Origin: Meloidogyne chitwoodi
Lineage: Eukaryota; Nematoda; Chromadorea; Rhabditida; Meloidogynidae
DNA: 64,000 nt
Assembly (NCBI GenBank): GCA_015183035.1
Contig: JACZZP010000003.1
Coordinates: forward strand, 1,116,001 to 1,180,000
Reading direction: 5' to 3'
This document shows, piece after piece, positions 51,737 to 62,857 of the stretch (position 1 is its first letter; the number at the start of each line of letters is the position of its first letter). Below the pieces are notes generated by a model. That model had not been told where the DNA came from and made no database searches. It saw nothing but the letters and a program-made list of their open reading frames with translations. A program made the translations under genes and the position numbers.

Positions 51737-54700
51737 AGCTCTTTAAACATAAAGCAACCACTGTTACTCTTACAAAGAAAAGCTAAAAAAAAGAGGAAAA
51801 GAAATAATATAATATAGCTAGACGAGCATAGTTAAAATGAATGGGTAGAGAGAGAGAGGAGGAAAAGCGGAGTTTAAAAACAAAGAAGAGAGTAAGTGGG
51901 AATAAATAAATAAATAAAAGTTATAAAAGCTAAGGCGACTGCGTTTTTCGATTTTTTGAAAAAAAAATTTTTATGTTTAATTTAGATGCTATATTTCTTA
52001 TAAATTATTATGTCATTATTTTTTAACACAAAAATATTTAATTATAGAATTTTTTAAATCATTTTTGAAAATTTGAGGATTTTAATAATTTTTTAGATAA
52101 ATATTTATTTTTTAATAATTTAATTATTAAAAATAAAAAACAAAACTTAGATATAAGTAAAAGAAACTTTTCTTTTTTTTTTAAAATTAAAAATTTGAAA
52201 TTGATCTTTTTAAAATAAAGAAAATATCAAAATCAAATAAATTCATAACAATCAAGAATTTTTTATAAATCCTGACAGCAATGTGAATACTTAAAAAATA
52301 GAACATTTTGGAATAGATTAAGATTTAGAATGGTTTGTAAAATAAGAATTTAATAGAAGCTGAAATACCAAAATATTTAACATTTACTGGTTACATTTAC
52401 CTTTATATTTAAATATTAAATTTAAAAGAGTGTAAGAATACCACAAAATAAATAAAAAACCTCACAATAAATTTAAAAAAAGTAAAACTTTTTCTTTATT
52501 AAAAGAAAAAGCTCTTTTATTAAATAAAAATGCACAGTTGTTATATATTCAATAAATTTCATCTTTCATCAAAATTTTTAATTTTTATAGCTTTTAACGA
52601 GTATTAAATTTGAAGGACAATCCTCTCATATGTAGATATACCCCAACCATTTATGAACATCTTCTCCCTCTAAAATACCACAAAATGGCCTCCCCTTAAG
52701 GTTTGAGACCTCCCTGATAATAACAGCGAAGAGAGAAGAGAGGAGTGGAGAAACCTGTTCTTCTCTTTCTTTTTTATTTATTTCTCTCTTCTTTTATAAA
52801 TGTTGGCGCCGTCATCGTTGCAATTTTCTTTTTTCTTTCTCTCTTTTATTTTTTAAAAGGAATAAGGCAGCCCTTAACCCTCCGGTGCTGCTCCTTCGTC
52901 TTTTACTTTTTTTGCATAAATTTCCCAACCTCCATTTTAAATTTATTTTTTTATTTTTTTTTTGCACAGAGCTCGTCATCAATTTTGCGGCGAAAATGGC
53001 AGTAAAATAAAAATTTTAAAGAAAAAATATAAAAAGGTGGTCGTTTGTTTGTTTGTGAGATACGATTAAAAAATACTACTACTATTTTGATGGGTAGTGA
53101 TTTGATGAAATGGACATGGAAAAATATATAAAAATAAATATATATTTTTTAAAATATATATAATTAATTATTTTTATTTGCTAATTTTAAAAAATGAAGT
53201 TTTATAAAATTAATAGGGAAAATAATTTTAAAAAGAAAAAGACAATTTTATTTAAAAAAAATAAAATAAATAATTTAAAATTTTTTTTAAATAATAAAAA
53301 ATTAATTTTATATGAATAAGGAGTGAAAGATAAATAAATAATATTAGAAGAGATGAAAATGTAGAGGGGATGATTAATGTATTTTTTGTTTTGTTTTTAA
53401 CTGCTAAATATGTAAAATATATTTTTTAATAAATATTATAAAATAATTTTAATTATTAAATTATAATTTTACAGATTTTTTAAAATTATTTTTTTTTCTT
53501 ATTTTGTCAGTTAATTAAAAATAATATTATTTAAATATTTTTATAATATTATTACTAAATATTTATATTTTGTTAAATAAATAAAAATATTAAAAAGAAA
53601 TTTAAATAAAACATTCTTTAATTTAATCTTAAGTTTATTATTATTTTTTTAATAAAATTACTCCTTTTAGCTTTATTTTTATAAAATAAAATAAATAATA
53701 ATTAATTTAAATTATTTAATATTTTAATGATTATTACCTTTTTTTATATTTAAAAAGATTAAATTTTAGTAAATCTTTTTTATTTCTTTTTAAAATATAG
53801 AAATGTTGCCTTTTGAATTTATTTTTAAAAAAATCTTATGACCGTCTTGATGGCATAAATCATTGTTTAAATAAAATAAAATAAAAAGGAGGGATTAGAC
53901 AACAAAAAAAAAAGAATTGTCAAAATTCATGAAAAAATTCTTTTTTTTTTTTTTCTGTTAAATTATTGCGTGTGTCTTTTTCAATTTATTTATTTTTGCC
54001 ATTGTCTCCCCATGAGAATTGTTATATTATAAAAAGTGTTTGTTGGATGGGGGACATCCAGATTGTGCTTTCTTTCTTTTTTTAAAGTAACCGACACTTG
54101 AAATAATTTATGTTTTTTTGATGAAAATTTTAAGAAAAAATAATTTTATAAAAATAAATATATTATTATTTTTTAGAATATTTTTTTTTTTTAATAAAAA
54201 GGGAAAAATTATTTAAAAAATGTTGGAAATTAAAAATAATAATAAATATAAAAATTATTGGAGGGTTTTTTTATCATTTTAAATAAATTACTAAATTTTT
54301 TTACTTTTTTTTTTATTATTTTCTTTATTCGAAAATTTATTTTTTCTTTTATAGCTTTAACACAATATATTTTTTAAATAAATTTTTGGGCAAATTGCCA
54401 GAAAAATTCTTTTTTTTATAAAACAAATATTATATATTTTTAGAAATATAAAAATAAATAAATAAAATATATATTAATATTGGGAATATAAATAATTGAT
54501 AAAAATGTAAAAAATAAAATAAATAAATTAATTAAAATTTAATTTTTTAATTAAATTAAATTTGAGCCCTTTTTTAACGGAAATGTTTTTTCTAAAAATA
54601 AAGTCTCAAAAAATTTGGATTTATTTGCTTAGAGATAATTAGAAAAAATAAAAATATTTTTTATAATTTTGTAGAGAATAATATTATTTAAATATATTTA

Positions 54701-57700
54701 TTAAATATTTTTAAATCTTTTATTTTTTTATTTTAAAAAGAATTAAAAAAAAGTCGTAAAAAGTTTTTATAAAAAAATAAACTAATAAAATCCCACTCCT
54801 CTTAAAATATTTAAAAGTTTACTTACCTTATATTATAATATATTTTAATTTCTGTGACCATTTTGAAGTAAAATATTTATTTTTATTTTCTTCTTCTTTT
54901 TTTTTTTAAAAAAAAGTTAAAAATTTATCTCTCGTATTTAATTTTTATGTTTTTTTTTCAAATATATTTTTATATATTATAAAGCTCTTTTTGTGTATAC
55001 TTCGCAATTTTATAGTTTTGTTATTCTCTTTTTTTAATAAATAATATATTTTTATTTTAATCTAAAAAAATAAATTAAAATAAATAATAACTTTAAAAAT
55101 TAATTCAATAGGTAATTTTCTATTTTTTCTTTTTTTATTTTATTTCACAGCAAAGTCACTAACAATTAACTTTTTTTTTCGTCGCGCGCCTCATCCACTA
55201 AAATAAAAAAAAGTTTTTTATTCAAAAGAATATTTTAATAAAATTAATTGTTAGGTGATCATTTGGTAAAAAAAATAAAATAATAAAATATATTATTAAA
55301 TATATAATTTATTTTTTGGTTTTGAAATGTCAATTTATTTTTTATTTTTCTAATAAAAAATGCCAATTTTACATTTACACGTAGAAATAATAAATAAAAG
55401 ACAATTTTAAAAATAAATTAAAAATACTATATAATTTAAGAGTTAAAATGTAATAAAAAAAAGTAAAATATAATTTTAATAAATAAATAAAAATAAAACT
55501 TTTAATTATTTATTAATTATTTAATTAATTAATAAATAATATTATAAATTAATTTTATTTTTTAATAAATAAATTAATATATATTTATTATTAAAAAACT
55601 AAAAAATACTTAATTGAAATTATTATTAAAATGCTTGAATGATTAATAAAGCATTAAAGCGTAGAGAAGCCTTTAATGCTCGATTAAATATTTTTTATGT
55701 GTTTTGGTATTTTATTTATTTATTTATTTATTATTGGCCTTGGTTTAAATTGACTTTTTAATTTACTTGTTTTAATAATTAATTATTTTAATTGGAAAAG
55801 TGTTTAGAAATATTAAAATTAAATAATTAATTAAAATTATATTTTAATAATTTATTTAGCCATCCATCCTTTCTTCTATTTATTCTTCGGTTCATTTGCT
55901 TAATTGACATTCCAAGTTAAAATAAAAATTAAATTTTTATGATTATAAATTTATATAATAATAAAGACAATTTATTTTTAGAAAAAAAATATAAAAATGA
56001 ATTAATAGAAAGAAAATAAAAATAATTATTTGCCAAATTTATTTAAATAAATCTTAAAGGTTTTTTAAAAAATAATTGTCTTATAAATATAATTAAATAA
56101 AAAGACCTTTTTAATTATTCTAATTATAATTAAAATAAAATAATTAATATTATTTTTCTTCATTTTTTAAAATTAATTAATAAATGAAAGTCCTTCTTAT
56201 TTGACTGGCAACATTTAAAATAAAAAAGAGTGTTACACTGTGAGATATATAAATAATTATTTTTCTTTTAAAGTTTGTTTTGAGAAAAGATAAATTGAGA
56301 TGATGAAACATGAAAATAAAAATAATAAAATAATATTTTTTTAAATATTTTAATCATAAAATACAATTTTTATTTAATTAATTATCCAAAATATTAATTA
56401 ATTTAAAATATTTTTATTTAATTAATTGACAGAATAATTACAAAAATATCAATTAAATTAAAAGAAGGAATTAATAAAAGAAATTATTTATAAATAATTT
56501 AATAAAATAATTTTATAAATAAATTAATTATTTAAATTTAAAATAAATTAACATATAAGAGAAGAATGATTTTTATTTTTTTAAAATGAAATAATTAAAT
56601 AGATATAATTTATTTTAAAAAAATAAAAATAATTTAAATAGAAGTTTAAAAAAAATAATTAAAAATTAATATTAAATTACGCTTTTTAATTATTATGTAT
56701 AAAAAAATAAAAATATTTTTTAAAAAGCTTTTTAGTAGAATATTAAATTTGACAAAAATAAATAATTTTTATTGCCAATTTAATATATATTTATGTTTTT
56801 AGCAATAAATAAATAAAAAATAATGTAAAATTAAAGTAATAAAATAAATAAATTCCCAAAAAAAAATTAAAAAAAAAAAGTAATGATTATTGGCATTTTT
56901 TAAATAAAATAATTATTTTTTTAAATATTTATTTATTGGCTTTTAGATAAAAAAAGGAATATATATTCTCTTTATAATTTTAGTTTAAAACAGATGGACA
57001 GATTAAATTGACTTTTGCAATTTTCTTTTAAAAAATATATTTGTCAATTTTAAATAATAATATCTTCTTTCTTTGTTACTATTTATCGGTAACCAATTTT
57101 CCTCAATCTCCTTCTTTTAGTTTATTTATTTATTTTTTATTGGATGAAAAGAATAAATAAGTGATGACTTGAAAAAATTAAAAAAAAAGACATCTGGCCA
57201 ATTATCTCGAAAATATAATATTTTATTAAATTTTCTACAAAATAAATTTTTAATTAAAATTTTATTTTAGTTACTATTTAATTTTTTTTAGATTTTTAAC
57301 CATAAATAAATAATAAATATATTTATTTTAATCTTTTTTTTTAATTTTTTTTGTTCTTCGTTCCATTTTTTCTTTTATTTTTATATTTCTAGTGTTCCAA
57401 AATTGCCGAGAGAGTAAAGAATGAATCCCTTGAGAGATAAATTATTCTATTGCGGGAATGGCAAAATAAAATAAAAAAGAAAATAAAATGACAGAGATGG
57501 ATTTGGCTTTGGCATAATGCCATTGAAGCGAAAAATGACAAAAAAATGTTTGAGAAGAGGAATTATATTTATGTGAGTTACAAATGTTCAAAAATAATGC
57601 ATGGATGGATTTATTCTAGTAATGGTTAATTTATGTGAAAATACTAAATAATGTTAAAAAAGGAAAAATAAAAAAATAAATTATTTAGGGAACAATTTAA

Positions 57701-57944
57701 AAAAATAATATTAATTTTATTTTATTTAAAAATATTTTTAAAATATTTGTTTTAAAGCAGAATTTAACTTTTTAATTAAAAATTAAATTTCTAAGGTATA
57801 ATCTTAATTCTTTCAATTTTACAATAATCTCTTTCTCAAAAAATATTTAAATAAATAAATTAATAAATATTATTATTTAAATAATAATTGATTAGTATTA
57901 GATAATTATTTATTTAAAAAAGTAAAATATTAATTAATTATTTA
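51737..57944. other. gene desert, right part
   Basis: There is no gene I can support. It is dominated by A/T homopolymers. An ORF at 52745-53005 is low-complexity Phe/Leu. Isolated, more complex patches occur at about 52620-53050, 54010-54090 and 57390-57640. No transposon ends were found between 51737 and 57944. Confidence 0.5.
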
Positions 57945-58148
57945 AGTACACCTCAGTTGAGTCACCATTTCTCTTAACTTTGTTTGAAGCCTACTAAATT
58001 CATTCATTTTGGCCTCATTTGACTCAGCTCGAAAAGCTCATTCAAATGAGCTATCATTCGTATTTTTATATAAATCGTATCTAGAAAAAACTTGGTTGAA
58101 TTATTCTAGACGGTGACTCAACCGTCCTGACTCAACTGAAGCACTCCC
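57945..58148. mobile_element. MITE, 204 bp, CAGTTGAGTC ends
   Basis: The subterminal inverted repeats share CAGTTGAGTC on each side (TACACCTCAGTTGAGTCACC on the left; GACTCAACTGAAGCACTCCC on the right). It is flanked by a perfect 9-bp direct repeat, aattattta (57936-57944 and 58149-58157); the true duplication may be 8 bp. Non-coding, hAT-like by duplication length. Confidence 0.8.
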
Positions 58149-59125
58149 AATTATTTATATTTAATTGCAAAAACAGAATAAAATAAATTTTATTTAACAA
58201 AAGTAATTTTCTCAACAAAAAATAAATAGAGGATTTTGATATAATTATATTTTTTTAAATAAAAATTAAAAACAATTATTAACTAGAAATAAATTGAGTT
58301 TTTAAAAAAAATATTAAAAAAAAATTTTTTAATTAATTTTGGGAAAGTTTAATATTAAAAAATTTCAAAATTTCTTTCCTAAATTTATAATTAATATTTA
58401 CATATATATTTATTTTATTATTTTCTTTAAATTCTCTCACAATTATTTTCAATTTTTAAATTATATCAATAATTATATTTATAAATAAATATATTCATTT
58501 ATGTAACAAAATGTCAAAAAATTGTTGCTATTTTTATAATTTACTTATACATAAATTATATATATATTTTGATTGTATTTATATATATTAAAGAAAAAAA
58601 ATAGTTTTTAAGTGAAAAGTGCATTTGTGCGCGAATTAGTACTACAAGTAATATTCTCAGTATGTTGTTCGTAAAATTGATGGAAAAAAAAGAAAAAAAT
58701 TGTAAATAAAAGGAGAAGTGTGCATTCACACGCAGTAATTTTATGGAGGCCGAAGAATTGAATTTAATAAAAATAAATAATAAAATATTGTATTTACTCA
58801 CAAATATACGGATGAACGAATTGTGAAGGAGCTCATTGTATTGAAATATACCTGATGAAAAGGGAATTACTTTTTTTTTAATAATATACTTAATTGGCCT
58901 AACAAACGAAAACAAGCAAAATTATGTTGCGAAAAATAAAAATAACAATTTTTTTAATTTTAATTGAGAAAAAGAATGAAATTTTTATTTATTTTTTATA
59001 AACAAATTCTGATAAAAGAATTTAGAGTAAACTATTTAATAAAATATTTTTCATACATTAATTTGTAGGTTATAACCAAAAAATTTTGATTAAAAAAGGA
59101 ATAAAGCAAGCTCATAGGTATGCAT

Positions 59126-60176
59126 CAGGGATCGCGCCGACAAAAAATCAATTCCCGATTTTCGGGAATCGGGAATTCCCGAAATTTTTTCATTCCCGAT
59201 TTTCGTGAATCGGGAATTCCCGAAAATTTTTCATTCCCGATTTTCGTGAATCGGGAATTCCCGAAAATTTTCAATTACCGATTTTCGTGAATCGGGAATT
59301 CACGACTCAAAAATCGTCGGGAATTCCCGATTTTCGGGAATCGGGAATCGGTAAAATAGAAAATTTTCTCACAACCAAAAAATTAAAAAATTCGGCTGGC
59401 TCTTGTTCCAGAGTTGGCATGGAAATTCTGGATTTTTATTGTATCCAGATTCAAGATCCAGGAAGTTTCTGGTATTCTGAACTTTTTCTGGAACTGATTT
59501 TTCTGAAGTCCAGATCTTGGATCGGGCCAGGTCTATAAAATAAATCAGAATTCAGTGTCCAGATCAAGATTTAAAATTCCAATCCCTACTAAGTATAAGT
59601 GTCTAATTCACATTTTTTTAGCGCCGCGGCGAAAAATTTTGAAATTTTATGGTAATCAGTTGATAAAAATTCTCATATTTAATGACGCAGGTGAAATTTT
59701 AACTTGTCTTTTTGCTTCTAAAATTTATAAAACTCAAAACGCAAGAAACATAAATTTACCAAGAATTAATGAGATTTTAATATATTTTCCATACATTGGA
59801 ATCGAACCCTCGTCAGAGTAGGATTGTAGACTAACGCGATAACCACTCAACCAAACTCTTGCTTAAATAGAAACGAATTAAATTATACATTTCACTATAA
59901 TTTCATTTCCCATGGCAAGAAGCTAAAAAGTAAGAGAAAACTAAAGTGAGAGAAGTGAAAAGAGGGGTGTATTTCCCGATATTTTCCCGATTTTTCAAAA
60001 AAAAATTCGGGATCGGGAACGGGAATTCCCGAAAATTTTCAATTCACGATTTTCGTGAATCGGGAATTCCCGAAATTTTTCTATTCCCGATTTTCGGGAA
60101 TCGGGAATTCACGACCCAAAAATCGTCGGGAATTCCCGATTTTCGGGAATCGGGAATCGGGTCGGCGCGATCCCTG
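59126..60176. mobile_element. non-autonomous hAT-like element with palindromic repeat arrays, 1051 bp
   Basis: The ends CAGGGATCGCGCCGAC and GTCGGCGCGATCCCTG are perfect inverted repeats; CAGGG is the usual hAT terminus. Both flanks are gtatgcat (59118-59125 and 60177-60184), a perfect 8-bp duplication. Each end carries an array of palindromic units built on ATTCCCGATTTTCGGGAAT: four or more at 59151-59350 and three or more at 60008-60160. The interior has no transposase, but holds a tRNA-like block. ORFs reported in the arrays are repeat translations. Confidence 0.9.
59790..59862 (-). ncRNA. tRNA-like sequence (probably tRNA-derived, not functional)
   Basis: Read on the minus strand, an A-box (TGGTTGAGTGG, 59853-59843) is followed 34 bases later by a perfect B-box (GGTTCGATTCC, 59808-59798), as in RNA polymerase III tRNA promoters. 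The acceptor stem does not pair and the anticodon arm is weak, so this is probably a tRNA relic or SINE head inside the hAT-like element. Confidence 0.55.
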
Positions 60177-60184
60177 GTATGCAT

Positions 60185-60294
60185 CAAGGATGAGTTTAGT
60201 TCGGTTTTATGCGATACGATATATTTAATTTAAAAAATCGATACGATACAAAATTATCGCAAAAATAGATAACGATATACGATACGTATCCCTG
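60185..60294. mobile_element. small hAT-like element, 110 bp, abutting the previous one
   Basis: It runs from CAAGGATGAG to GTATCCCTG, with short inverted ends (CAAGGAT and CAGGGAT). It is flanked by gtatgcat on both sides; the left copy is shared with the larger element, and the right copy is 60295-60302. The interior repeats CGATACGATA-like units. Confidence 0.75.
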
Positions 60295-60657
60295 GTATGC
60301 ATATTATTTATATGAATAAAAATATAAATGATTGTCCCTTTTGTACTAGGACTGGTACTGAGATGGCTGTACAGAGGTAGCCAGTTACGATACTTTAACC
60401 TTCAACTTGTTTTAAATATAAAATAAGAATTTAGAATTAATAGACAAAAATAAATGTAAACATACAGTTGCATTAAATTTCATCGAAAATTACCTTTATA
60501 TTTTTATATATTATATGTGTGTAAATAAACTAATTTCTTTGAACAAAAAAATTAATTATGTTTTGTAAATAAAAGAATGATTAATAATAAAATTTAACAA
60601 ATTTATTTATCATTAATGTTATAAACGAAAAATATTTATTTTAGAATATTTAAATAA

Positions 60658-61497
60658 TTATTCATTCTTTTTTTGCTTTTGTCCATATGGTCGTATAAAG
60701 CGGGCACCGAAAGGCTTTAGCTAAAATAATTATATTAAAAAATTTTCAAAAATATATTCAAATTTTCCAAATTAAAATGAAAAAAACTTTATTTTATAAT
60801 ATTTAAAAATATTTGTTGAAAAGACAGAAAATTTTAATTTACTGAAAGCTGTTACCTACTAATAAGTATAAGAATAAAATTTAAATTAGTATAAAGCTTA
60901 CCATAAAATAATCACCATTAACATTAAGTGATATTCTCTCCGACTCTGCACTTAAATTAAAAAAAATATTATTTTAGTTTTGAAATAAAAAAACGCTTAC
61001 CGCATATTTTCTAACTCAACCTGACTATATTCTCTGTAATAATCACCTAGATTTTCGTCATCAAGCTTTCCATCTTCTTTCAATCTTGTACGTAATGGAG
61101 GAGGTGGTGGACGAAGTTTTCTCTAAAAATATAAATTTTAAATTATATATGTAGTATATTAAGATTGTTTTAGCAAAACTAATTTTCAATAAAAAATATG
61201 ACCAAAAATGCAACCATTTCTTCCGTGATGAAACGATTGTGGACCGACATTTGAGTAAATTATCAAAAAAAATTAAAACCAAATTCCGGGTCCGATCGTC
61301 TAGAGATTTTTAAGCTTGCGTGGTATTTTCGAGGTTTAGCCCGCATTCCCTTGTAATACTTGATTTTTTTCACTCAAATGTCTCCGCAAGTGTCGTATCG
61401 CCATTTTTTCGGGATTATCTTAATAAATACTTACTTTTTTAATTGCTGGTAATTTGGCAATTTGTATATCGCTATCCGATGCTCGAGATGATTCCAT
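60658..61497 (-). CDS. small unrecognised protein, 98 aa
   Basis: Four exons join in phase: 61497-61435, 61122-61001, 60950-60902 and 60720-60658. The protein begins Met-Glu-Ser-Ser-Arg, has a Lys/Arg cluster and a Pro run (Arg-Lys-Leu-Arg-Pro-Pro-Pro-Pro-Pro-Leu-Arg, about 22-32), an acidic middle (Asp-Asp-Glu-Asn-Leu-Gly-Asp-Tyr-Tyr) and a likely conserved C-terminus with Val-Asn-Gly-Asp-Tyr-Phe-Met and Phe-Ile-Arg-Pro-Tyr-Gly, ending in Lys/Gln. No signal or span. Intron 1 (312 bp) holds a MITE; the other introns are short. Consistent donors (GTAAG) support a real gene. It is divergent from the APC1 gene, about 1.36 kb apart. I do not recognise the family. Confidence 0.68.
61224..61400. 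mobile_element. MITE, GCGGAC family, inside intron 1 of the 98-aa gene
   Basis: The arms (GATTGTGGACCGACATTTGA on the left, CAAATGTCTCCGCAAGTGTC on the right) are imperfect inverted repeats and match the element at 51540-51728. The flanks ccatttctt and ccatttttt suggest an 8- to 9-bp duplication with one mismatch; ends are accurate to a few bases. Confidence 0.65.
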
Positions 61498-61863
61498 TTA
61501 TGTAAAAGAAAGTTCCTAGATATTGGATTTTAAAGTAGGTAACCTCATTTCTGGGTAAAATGAAAAACGAGAGTAATGCTTAAAACGAGAGAGTGAATTA
61601 TAGAAAGAAAGAAAAACGAGAGACTGCACAAATTTTGCTATGCGCGCGTTGTGAGCACTGTGCACCCGTTCTTCATAAGTGCCAAAAAAACTGAAGAATG
61701 ATTCGATAAAAACAGGCAAAAAGAAAAATTCATGAGAGAAGTCATTTCTTGAATTTTTAGTGTCAATAATGAAATTACCTACTGGTGAATAAAAATTATC
61801 CTAAAGATTTACGACTATGTAACCCGGCAACTAAACCTGTGCGACTATGTGGCACGTAAATAC

Positions 61864-62104
61864 TAGAGCTATTAATTTTGAAAAAACTCGACCGGGAAAC
61901 GGGAAATTTAAAAATGGAACGCGACCGGGAAGGACCCGCGACCGGCAACACCGGAAATTCCCGTCATTCAGGTCAATAATCGGGTCACGGCCGGGACCCG
62001 AAAGGGAAAACCGATAATTCCCGATCCCGGTTTCATCCGATGCATCTAAAAACCGGGAAAAGGACCGGAAAACGTGCTCGGGTCCCGATCTGTTCCTATC
62101 TCTA
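61864..62104. mobile_element. GC-rich element with TAGAG ends, 241 bp
   Basis: It begins TAGAGCTATT and ends TATCTCTA; TAGAG is a known end of some hAT elements. The inside is a GC-rich patchwork of CCGGGA/TCCCGG and CGACCGG units in strong contrast to the surroundings. The flanking octamers gtaaatac and gtaatccc match at only five positions, so the duplication is unproven. Confidence 0.5.
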
Positions 62105-62264
62105 GTAATCCCGTCTGAATCGGAAAAACGAAGAACTTCAATTCTGCATTATGTCCATTTTATCCATTCCATACACGTTTGCTGGTATTTTATCCAACGC
62201 CTAAAGATTATGTCTCAAAACTCTGATTTTGGGAAAGTCTTAATGTCTATAGTCTAAATGAGGG

Positions 62265-62694
62265 GGCAATCCTTAACAATTGGGGCTCCACCCCAAATAA
62301 TCGCAGTGACATAGTAAAAACATGTTTTTAGGGGTTATCGAGGTCGCTGATTACGAATCTGATATCATTTTTTTCTTATCACTAATTTTTAAAATCACAG
62401 ATTTTATCAAAATTTTCGCTCATTAGCTGATTACATGATGGGCATAGTGGAGTTACAGACCGTAAAATGTTACGTTGTTGTAACTATTGAATAGCAGATT
62501 CTTTTGTATTAATAAGTTGAGTAATTTGGAAAAGATCCATGATAAAATCTGTGATTTTAAAAATTAGTGATAAAATGATAAGGATTGGTGATAAGATCAG
62601 ATTCGTGATTAGCGACCTCGATAACCCCTAAAAACACGTTTTTACTATGCCACTGCGATTATTTGGGGTGGAGCCCCAATTGTTAAGGATTGCC
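62265..62694. mobile_element. foldback MITE, 430 bp, long inverted arms
   Basis: The arms of about 150 bp each start GGCAATCCTTAACAATTGGG on the left and end in the reverse complement on the right. They include GGGGCTCCACCCCAAATAAT, ATCGAGGTCGCT and TTAAAAATTAGTGAT on both sides, with few differences. Together they would form a long hairpin. No clear target duplication. It lies 164 bp upstream of the APC1 start codon. Confidence 0.85.
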
Positions 62695-62857
62695 TGAATG
62701 GGAATATGTTATTAGTATACTTTTTCATATTTGCCAATCAGCAGCTTTAAGAGCTCTTTCGAATGAACCTCCCCATACGTAATGGGACCAAAAAGCGTGT
62801 AGTAGTCAGTATAGCTTGATTTGATCCATTTTTAAATTTTAGATTTTTGTTAAATGA

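Noticed and set aside
52745..53005. ORF with a hydrophobic, signal-like start
   Set aside because: It is a Phe/Leu translation of TTT/CTT-rich DNA that stays hydrophobic along its whole length, without clear exons around it.
58556..58915. Minus-strand 119-codon ORF
   Set aside because: It is the longest ORF in the desert, but its Ile/Phe/Asn/Lys composition is what AT-rich DNA gives by chance and no motif is visible.
59790..59862. Functional tRNA gene
   Set aside because: The A- and B-boxes are good, but the acceptor stem does not pair and no standard anticodon loop forms.
59287..60233. ORFs with repeated Gly-Ile-Pro-Asp-Phe-Arg-Glu-Ser-Gly-Ile
   Set aside because: They are translations of the palindromic repeat units in the hAT-like element; I do not consider them genes.
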